The position numbers and the translations under genes are program-made. The notes under the pieces are model-generated. The model was not told the origin of the DNA, did no database searches, and was given only the letters and a program-made list of their open reading frames with translations. A DNA stretch of 64,000 bases, from assembly GCA_036250225.1 (NCBI GenBank), contig JAPZLL010000025.1, positions 62,001 through 126,000 of the forward strand. The letters are read 5' to 3'. Origin of the DNA: Cercophora sp. LCS_1. Its lineage: Eukaryota > Ascomycota > Sordariomycetes > Sordariales > Lasiosphaeriaceae. This document shows, one piece after another, positions 56,967 to 64,000 of the stretch (position 1 is the stretch's first letter; every line of letters starts with the position of its first letter).

Positions 56967-58240
56967 CTACGCATCTGCGCCACCATCTTGTAATCCTTGA
57001 CGTGAACTCATTCCCAGCGGCCAGAGCACATATTTCCTATAGCTTTCAGGCAACCGTTTAGCGGCGCCCTCAGCCCAACGAAGGACAGTGCTTTCTGACA
57101 GGTCGAAGCCATGGTCCGGTCCGAGAACGTGCGAGCCCAAAACCCAACTCAGCATCCAAAAGTGTGCTAGTAGGATTTGTGCAACCATGTTGGTTTCGCT
57201 GACAAAATCCGCAAAGTCGTCGGTGCCCATCTCGTTGGTCACCGCGTACAAGGGTACTAGTTCTAGGCAGGCTTCAAGCCCTTGTCAGCAATCGGGCGTG
57301 ATAATTTGTGATCGTGAAGTGGCCTACCGTCATGAGGAGATGTTCTGGCTGTGAGGGAGACACTTTGAAGTGATAGCATGTACTGAACCTCTCCGGGGCT
57401 CTGACAAAGGGGTGCAGCAAGATGCAGCGAGACGTCCAAATCGTCTAGAACGTCGTCAAGTTTCTGGTGAATCGAAATTTCTGAAGAGCTGTTGGCCTGA
57501 CGCCGTACAAGGAGCTCCCTCATGCTGTCAACGTAGGCATCCTCTGTGAATCCTCGAAAGAGTGACTGGGTCATGGAAGGGACGACTGTCGTCTGGATGA
57601 TCATCCATCCGCGTAGCATCCGGATGAACTCCATCATTCCGTCGTCCATGTAGGTTGACTGGAAGGTGAGGGCAATTGCAGCCGCGAGCCTAGCATCGCC
57701 GTCGGCAGGGGACAGACCCGGTGTTGAGAGCGCTTCGTTCATGGCCGCAATGGCTTGGACACGGTGGTTGAGCGCCTGCATAGAGTAGTCGGTAGAGGTG
57801 GATGCGGTGAGTCTCTGCGCTGCCAGGCCTAGACAGGCGTGTGCGAGGAATGTGTACTGTGACACAGGTCAGTTCCCGGGACTCCCTCAGACATGCAGCG
57901 TTGATACCTCGTGCGACATCGCCGCAACATCTTGCCACACATTGGTCGAGCTGAAAGGTAGCTTTGGGTGCGCCGCGATGAGAAAGTAGTGGAAAAAACG
58001 GAGATCCTCGAAGCTCAGGGTCGGCGGGCTGTTACTCAAAGACTTGGTCGGTGCTGGTGGAAGGGCTAGTTGGTACTGGCAATCAAGACGCAGCCGTCGA
58101 CATGCGCGGCAAGTGGGCAGCTCTTCGGAGCACTTGACTCTTCGCGCTTTGCAGCTGGTGCAGCCCTTTCGCGATTTGCGATGGCCCTTTCCGGGGACCG
58201 GTCGGCGCCGCTCTTGGGGTACTTGGTCTTCAACGCCCAT
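56967..58240 (-). CDS. Zn2Cys6 transcription factor, sterol-uptake-regulator-like
   Basis: Fungal binuclear zinc-cluster regulator. Three exons (58240-57908, 57856-57328, 57262-56967) give 385 residues. The DNA-binding domain is complete at residues 27-54: C27, C30, C37, C44, C47 and C54 (GCTSCKARRVKCSEELPTC), with basic residues before it. A short linker leads to a helical regulatory domain (FEDLRFFHYFLIAAHPKLPF, then YTFLAHACLGLAAQRL). The compact size and the LRFFHYFL motif are typical of proteins annotated as sterol uptake control (Upc2/Ecm22-like) in filamentous fungi, though most of these are untested. It lies directly upstream of, and in the same direction as, the RTA1 gene, which could be a target. 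Confidence 0.85.
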
Positions 58241-58521
58241 GGTGAAAAGCGCAAAACAGCCAGATTCCTGCTGCGAAGCACTTGGGATGCGTGGAGTGGG
58301 AAGGAACGAAGTGACACTCGGCTTGGCAGCTTGGACGCGTCATCTGGGGCTGGGCTGGGGAAGCTGGCTTGGCAGGCGCGATGCTCTCGTGCCCCACCCG
58401 CCCGTTCACCCCAGCTCACTATCAAACAGTTTTGTCAAAATGAAATTGTGTCAGTGAGCTTATCTGCTCCAGACAACCACCCGTACTTGGCCTGTCTTCG
58501 GGACGTGACGCGACAACATCT

Positions 58522-59339
58522 TCATCTTGATCCATAAGCGACACCCAAACCCGTTATCTCGACCGGGTGACGGATGTGGGTTTCCGCCAGCTTGTCCATC
58601 TTCTCGCGCAATTCTGGGTCATCCATGGTCAAGACTAGCTGGTTCTTGTTGTCTTGAAGCGGATCGCTCTGCTTAATGACGTCATCCACCCAGTCTAGAT
58701 GACCGGGGATCCACGCACTCCACGCCCTGAAGTACGCGCTGTCAAACCCGTTGACTAGATCTTTGTCTTTCTTGACGCCGACAGTCCTAGATTCCATGTC
58801 AGCGCGCTGAACCCCCCAGGGACACGAGATTTATGACAGACTCACATCACAGCTGATGAGTTGTTGACAAAATTTCCAAGGTCAGCTCGCGACAGCCCTG
58901 ATAGCCACGCCTTATCTCGGTTGCAGAGTGTTACTGATATGACAAGATCCGGCGCTACGCGTTTCTCGCTCCATGGCTGGAGTTTTAAACCGGGAAATTT
59001 TACAAAGCCCACACGAACCATTCTCAGATAATTGGATTTCGTCCGGCACATCGGATCATATGCCAGTTTCAATCGATCGTGGAAAGCGTGGCTTTCAATA
59101 CACTCGCACCATGATGGATACGGCGGCAGCGATGCATCATCCCCAAACCAAGCCAGGGCAAATTGGGCCGTCCAAGGAGATGATTGCTGTCCTGATGCTG
59201 TCTGATACTTGGGGTGGCAATGCAGAGTGTAGATGACGTGTGACGCCCTGTCTGTGTCGTCCATCATTTGCCGCCCATCATATGTCGAGACTGTGATGCT
59301 GGTGGATACATGCTTTGGTTTTTGGGCCCCCGTGGCCAT
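58522..59339 (-). CDS. Orphan protein; possible longer ancestral form
   Basis: Two exons (59339-58846, 58786-58522; intron GTGAGT...CTAG with a GCTGAC branch site) give 252 residues. No family recognised. The N-terminal half is strand-rich with several Trp and Cys; the second exon is charged and helical (DDPELREKMDKLAE). No signal peptide or membrane segment. The same frame is open upstream from an ATG at 59528 with a good context, separated from the 59339 start only by a TGA at 59363-59361. The true N-terminus is thus uncertain: it may begin at 59339, or the gene may have been cut by a nonsense mutation (see findings). Confidence 0.5.
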
Positions 59340-59360
59340 ACACGCGCTGCGAATCTTTTG

Positions 59361-59528
59361 TCACAGTCCGGTCCTGGGGGCTTTGACCTTGGTTTTGGAG
59401 GTCGGTTCTTTGGTGCTCTCATCAACCTGAGGAGAGCTTTTCACCGTTGGCGTCTCAGCCTGGGGCAAAACTTTGTCTTTCAGCCCTGCATAAGGCGGAG
59501 GATCCGGTTGCTCCCCGAGGCGGGTCAT
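59361..59528 (-). other. Upstream open frame in phase with the orphan gene
   Basis: Encodes 55 residues (MTRLGEQPDPPPYAGLKDK at the start), Pro/Lys/Thr-rich and probably disordered, ending at a TGA only seven codons before the next in-frame ATG. No intron of normal length can remove the stop. It could be a uORF, a lost N-terminal part or a leaky-stop extension. Confidence 0.4.
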
Positions 59529-60977
59529 CGTGTAAAATTGGGGGGAAACTTGAGGAGGGTTTTTACGGAATGCGAGGAGGGAGGCGTGAATATATATTTC
59601 TCGTGGCCTAGATATAGTTTTCGAGTGGAGACGGCAGATACATGAGTACAATCTAGCTTTGCTAGGGCAAAATCTGATCCAAAGTAAGGCCGACTTTACA
59701 TGACGCTTAGTCAGAAAGTCAATAGTACGACTTCTCGTTCACCTAGGCACCTTAGGTACCCAGGCAACTTGAGAACCTGTTCAGCAACGTGGATCTGGGG
59801 GCTCGGACCGCCTTTGGTCAGATCTAGATCCAACAAACCGGATGGCACGCCAGCTGAAGCTTGCTCGAGTCTTTTTCAACGAGGCGATCTATATCGCAGG
59901 CAAGGAACACCTTGATCTTGCTGGGGCCCTTGTGGGTAGTCATGTAAGTGGAGCCGTCGATGGTGAAACTATGTGGGCATAAGTGGAAAGTGTGACCTAA
60001 TGTGCCCCCTTGCATATAGGTAGTAAATATGCGGTGCTAGCTCCCATGACGACGCAGATGGTAGAATAGACATCTGCAAATAAGAGTAGAGAACAAAAAA
60101 AAGATGAAGAAAAAGTAAACTTGAACTCTTCCGTCAATATAGTCCTTGTGGTCCCTCGATGGGGATCTCGGGTTCTGGCTGTAGCGTAGTGTTCCCGCGC
60201 TTGGGCTCTGGGGCTCGGAGCCGGCAATGACCTCAGGCCCCGTGAACATACCATTTCACCGGGAATAGGTCTGATCGTTCAACGGCGAACAGGGGCTAGG
60301 GGCGATGCTGTACCGCCTCGGGTGCGCATGACCTTCTCCACCGCAAAAGCACCCCACGTCGGAAAGAATGCGTGTGACTGCGATGGCCACAAGGCGAAAG
60401 GCATATCTACCACCTGGGCGGGCGCGCGAACCGCGAAAAGTCTGTATTGATCAAATGCTCCCTGCAGCTCATCGGCACCGTACCCGTAGCAAGGATCGAC
60501 AACGATCATGCAGTTCCGGACGAATTGGCGCACCGGTGAGATGGTCCTCAACACCATCAACCTGCTTCAGTATGGGCTGGTGCTCTTCCTCAATCATAGA
60601 GGTTGGCAGCTCCTGTCATGAAAGGGTCCTTCGTGGAGCCCTCGCTTCACCTTCCACCTTGTTCCGTTCGGGAATGTGGGAAGCACCGCTCTTCTCGCCT
60701 CCCTCCTTCGATCTGTCCCGAGGGAAAGTCTGCTGTCGTGGGTTATTCCTTCCTCTGCTGTCGAAGCACCCACGTCCAAGCATGGGCAATCTTTTTGTTC
60801 AGGGAAGGAACTCACGAGTCTGTGCATTCATCGTGTTGGGGAAGTAGCCACCAGGACTCCCGCGTGTGCTTGAGAATTTCGCTGGCCCGTCGGTCCCTTG
60901 ATCCTTTCTTCTTCAGCCGTTCCTTCAACCATCGAAGTAAGTACCCGATTTTCTGATTCCCTCCCTTTTTTTGCATC
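59529..60977. other. Gene-poor region
   Basis: 1.4 kb with no recognised gene. Both strands have open frames of up to 160 codons without motifs. A GTAAGTACC sequence at 60940 after a CT-rich stretch resembles a splice donor. Confidence 0.4.
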
Positions 60978-61226
60978 ATGTCGTTTCACATCGCATGGTT
61001 TTGCAACCTTCGCCCTGTCATCCTCGCATTCCGCCGTACTATCGCACCGTTGACGTCCCCTTGCGTCTCTTACGGCGACATATCTGCCCCTTGCATTTGC
61101 AACCTATGCCACCCTGCTACTACTTTGTTGACGTCTTTTTACGTCTCTCACAGCAAAATATCCACCCCTTGCGCTTGCAGCCTGAGCACTGTAATCCTAG
61201 TTTTTACTATACCACTACTCCGTTAA
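60978..61226 (+). CDS. Small repeat-containing open frame, doubtful gene
   Basis: 82 codons from ATG (CATCATG) to a TAA. It contains two in-frame copies of a 57-base repeat (19 residues each, starting LTSPCVSYGDISAPC and LTSFYVSHSKISTPC). A third copy lies downstream in another frame. No signal peptide or domain is recognised. Whether it is translated is unknown; the changes between copies leave the lengths intact, which mildly favours coding. Confidence 0.25.
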   Translation: MSFHIAWFCNLRPVILAFRRTIAPLTSPCVSYGDISAPCICNLCHPATTLLTSFYVSHSKISTPCACSLSTVILVFTIPLLR

Positions 61227-61279
61227 CGTCTTCTCGCGCCTCTCACGGCGAAACGTCTGCCCCTTGTACTTGGAACCTG
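61050..61279 (+). repeat. Three diverged copies of a 57-bp repeat
   Basis: Copies at 61050-61106, 61128-61184 and 61223-61279, all starting TTRACGTC and containing GYCTCTYACRGC and CCCCTTG. They have the same length without internal gaps and are separated by 21 and 38 bases of unrelated sequence. The arrangement suggests an old tandem duplication of a unit of about 78 bp. Confidence 0.75.
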
Positions 61280-61517
61280 GGCCTGAGGATTGGTCTTTGT
61301 TGTTTCGCCGTGGGGTGTACGGTTTTGTGTGCCTTCACGGCATTACGTTCGCTGTCCTGGGCTGGTCCTGGGAAAAGAAGTTTTAGTGGGCTGCTGGTGG
61401 TTTAGCTGTGGCTGCCTCGGTTGCCGATGTCGTATTTTTTTGCATTTCGACCAAGGCCGCTTGGGGAAAGGAGTCCTGGGGGCTCATCATTCTTAACTTC
61501 TTTACTCGCTTTGGTTA

Positions 61518-61863
61518 GTCATTTTTATGAGCTATATTTTTCGCACACCCCATTTCTGTTTTCAATACACCGCACCCCTACATAACCCTGGCCCTACAAC
61601 AACGCCACTAAAGCTAATTATTACTACATTTTGGCCTCTATCCCTTCCAAAGAGGTGTTGATATTTATAAATCGGCGTATCTAGAATTTCAAACACACCT
61701 TCGATTAAAAAGAAAACACATCAGTAATTTCAACACCATGGAGGCAGCGTGGCGGCAGTATTCCGGAGCACACTGAGATATGAGCGGGCCAGGGTTATGT
61801 GTGGGAGCGGTGTGCCAGGAACGAAAATGGGGTGTGTGAAAAACAGAGCTCATGTTTATTGAC
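61518..61863. mobile_element. MITE-like foldback element with TTA flanks
   Basis: A 346-bp non-coding element. Its ends are inverted repeats: 61527-61594 pairs with 61786-61853 over 68 bases without gaps (54 identical; 11 of 14 differences are transitions), and the outermost GTCA (61518-61521) pairs with TGAC (61860-61863) across a less regular stretch. It is flanked on both sides by TTA (61515-61517 and 61864-61866) in the same orientation, the target duplication typical of PIF/Harbinger elements. No transposase is encoded, so it is probably non-autonomous. The excess of transitions between arms is compatible with repeat-induced point mutation. Copy number in the genome is unknown. Confidence 0.7.
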
Positions 61864-62053
61864 TTATCATCTCATCATTCAAACACCAGCATGAGCCTCA
61901 ACGTGGCGCCAAACCGTTGTTGAGTAGATCGTGTTCCGCAGGCTTGATTCTGAGAACCCGCGCTGACTGATAGTCGATTCCTTCAAAATACTACTATCAG
62001 TTCGACGTAGATCAACCCTTTTCTTCTATACCCAGTTTGCCCCCATGCTGTTT

Positions 62054-64000
62054 CTAATCCATATCACTAAATACAGCGCCACGTAGCATCTTTTGCACAG
62101 ATCCATCCCAATCCGTTGTATCCACAATATCGCCCTTGGAGAACCCGAGGTTCATGTTCTTGAACCGCTGTGAGAGATCGTCGTCAAGATGCTGCAGCCT
62201 CGTTCGACCATCCCTGTCCTCTAGGCTGTTTGGGTTGTAAAAGCGGATAAACTGAACACCTATATGGTTGCTCTGTTTAAAGTCGTCTTTTTTGATCACA
62301 TTCAAGAACCGCTGGATGACCTTGTCTACTCCGCAGAGGGCATGGGGCTTCCTGGGCGGAGCGTTCCACCGGCCGTTGGTAAGGATGTAGATGGTGATCC
62401 GGTTGTTGCTGTGTTTGAGAATCTCTGTCGCGATGTCGTCAAAAACCTCGGAAATATTGCAAGGTCCTCCTGAGAATGTATGCTCGTCGATCAGCCCCTG
62501 AAACGCGCTTGATTCTGCTCTGGCCACTCGCACTTTCTTGCAAGCAAAGAAGATCTCCATCTTGTCCGGATCAACTTCACCTTTCTTGAGAAGGTACGCG
62601 AGCACTCGGACCGTTTTGCCGATCTGGTCCTGGTGTCGAGCCATAGACTGCGAGTCGTCGATGATAAAGTACTACACATAAGCGAGACACAGGTCAATAA
62701 ATGCTCCATACACCATTTGGGCGTTTGCAGCAAGCTGAAAATGTAGTATGTGATGGGATATAACTAACCTGATCTCTTCCACCACCGTAACCTTTGAGAT
62801 CCTTCAGCGTCTTTTCTAGTGATGGAAAGACCTGGAGGATGCCGGGGGCTTTACGGAACCTTCCTCTGAACGTCGATTTATCCTTATCCTTCGGCTTGAT
62901 GTACTCTGAGTAAATTTTGTCAATGGTAATGGTAGACTCTGGGTGCCCGCTTTGATCATTCGGTGTGCCTGTGGGAACTGTCGGGAGTACTGGCGCAGAG
63001 TTCCTAGTTGATACAACCCGAGATGATCCTTGGATGTGGAACGCATCTTCTGTTTCCGGGGGGTCATTACTGACTGGCTGAGACGGGCTAGAATGGCTCG
63101 GTCCATGCCCTCGCGGGCGTGTCGGCTTGGCGTCGGTCCGGGATTGATGTGGCGCAGAATGCAGCGGTGGCATTGCGGCCGTATTCAACGTGGCAGGGCG
63201 ATGTTCGTCATCGTCCTCCGGGTCCTCGTCTAATCTAGGTGGGTGTGACCCAAACCGCCCAGGCTGGTCGACTGTCGCTGGCCTGGGCAGCCCAACTTCA
63301 CTGGTACCGTGATTGCTCGGCCCTGGAACCCAGTTGGGTGTCCGTGAACGGTTGGTCAAGTCTCCTGGATATGCGTGATGCGGGCTTCGATGTAGGGGTG
63401 GAGGATCTGGACTCCGTGGGCTCCGTGAGTGGAGGGGGCCAACATCGCCTGGCTCCTCTGAAAACACGCCGTCCTGCCTGTAATGGGCAAAACTGCTGGT
63501 ATGTGTGTGTGTAGAGTAGGCACTAAACCGTTTTCGAGTATCCCGGGACTTCAGTGTATCGCTTCGTCTCGTTGGGGGCCTCCACAGTGCTGGAATGGTT
63601 GAGCTCTGAGGAGAATAAAGCGAAATCCCCGGGTTACAAATTTCGTCGAGTTTCCATTCCCATTTTTCGAATACGGCGTCGGCTTCGTGGCCGTCGGTAG
63701 GGTTGGCGATAAGCATGTAGTCCAGGATGAGGTCGCTGACAACCGTGGAAATGATATCGTCACCATCGGCACAAGTCAACACGCTTCGATGTTCCTCATC
63801 GACAACCCGAAGCCGGCAACTCCCATCATGGAAGCACCCTTCGTGGAAGCCCCCTTTTAATTTCGTCTTGCGGGTTTCCTCGCATCGTCTGCCTTGATAC
63901 TCGAGGCGCTCGGTTTCTCCGCGGAGAGACCACACGAGCGCCTCGCTGGCAACAGCACCGAGGGACCAGACATCGCACTGTGGGGTCTGCACCTTGACTA
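62054..64000 (-). CDS. Kinase-like protein fused to a von Willebrand A domain (5' end outside window)
   Basis: Partial; the N-terminal part lies beyond position 64000. Two exons are inside (64000-62769 and 62671-62054; intron 97 nt, GTTAGT...GTAG), about 616 residues. The first begins in the kinase C-lobe (CDVWSLGAVASEALVW, then GCFHDGSCRLRVVDEEHR), which closely parallels the same part of the giant pseudokinase at 37.6 kb. A Ser/Pro/His-rich linker of about 250 residues follows. The C-terminus is a vWA domain: YFIIDDSQSM has the DxSxS metal-site pattern, with GGPCNISEVFDDIA and IYILTNGRW, where the usual Asp is Asn. Proteins with this layout are common in filamentous ascomycetes but are uncharacterised. 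The catalytic loop is not in the window, so activity cannot be judged. Confidence 0.8.

Noticed and set aside
60279..60847. Overlapping open frames on both strands in the gene-poor region
   Set aside because: No start context, motif or splice continuation; translation is typical of random GC-rich sequence.
1..64000. CRISPR arrays, operons, riboswitches and phage-like genes
   Set aside because: None was seen; the window is eukaryotic, with introns and monocistronic genes, and no regularly spaced short repeats.

Overview
The window is nuclear DNA from a filamentous ascomycete, most likely a Sordariomycete. Genes carry short introns (47-97 nt) with CTRAC-type branch points, coding regions are GC-rich, and the content includes fungal families such as AA9 polysaccharide monooxygenase, RTA1 transporters, HET-domain proteins, Zn2Cys6 regulators and a yapsin-like protease. 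Gene models were built by hand from splice signals and reading-frame continuity; no database search was run.

Region 1 (1-32 kb) is mostly conserved housekeeping sequence: an oleate/omega-3 type desaturase, a large aromatic-acid-exporter/FUSC-like membrane protein, an SR-rich single-membrane-span protein, the Elg1/ATAD5 PCNA unloader, the ribosome-biogenesis factor Utp8, a DUF8035-type protein with an Arg-Asp tail, the four-BRCT checkpoint scaffold Rad4/Dpb11/TopBP1, an unrecognised Cys-rich protein, a GPI-anchored aspartic protease and an MDR quinone oxidoreductase.

Region 2 (about 32.3-46.5 kb) is an accessory, recognition-gene-like stretch. It opens with a 26-T run and AT-rich sequence. 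It holds a seven-exon gene for a 1719-residue protein whose kinase-like domain has lost the catalytic HRD aspartate, a frame-broken CorA-like gene, a second frame-broken gene, and a HET-domain protein with an N-terminal ZZ zinc finger. A paralogue of the kinase-like module, fused to a von Willebrand A domain, runs off the right edge (62.05-64 kb).

Region 3 (46.8-59.5 kb) mixes membrane and secreted functions: a multi-pass orphan membrane protein, an AA9 LPMO, a pappalysin-type metalloprotease, a decayed ankyrin gene, an orphan protein, an RTA1-family lipid transporter, a Zn2Cys6 regulator and an orphan two-exon gene preceded by an in-frame stop.

Region 4 (59.5-62 kb) is gene-poor. It contains a diverged 57-bp repeat in three copies and a 346-bp foldback element with long terminal inverted repeats and TTA flanks, which looks like a PIF/Harbinger-type MITE.

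The most interesting material is the pair of kinase-like paralogues about 25 kb apart with different C-terminal partners, around a ZZ-HET gene and broken CorA-like and ankyrin genes. This resembles a turnover-prone recognition locus, but its function is inference. A compositional pattern also recurs: the coding strand of many genes is C-rich in the first half and G-rich in the second.
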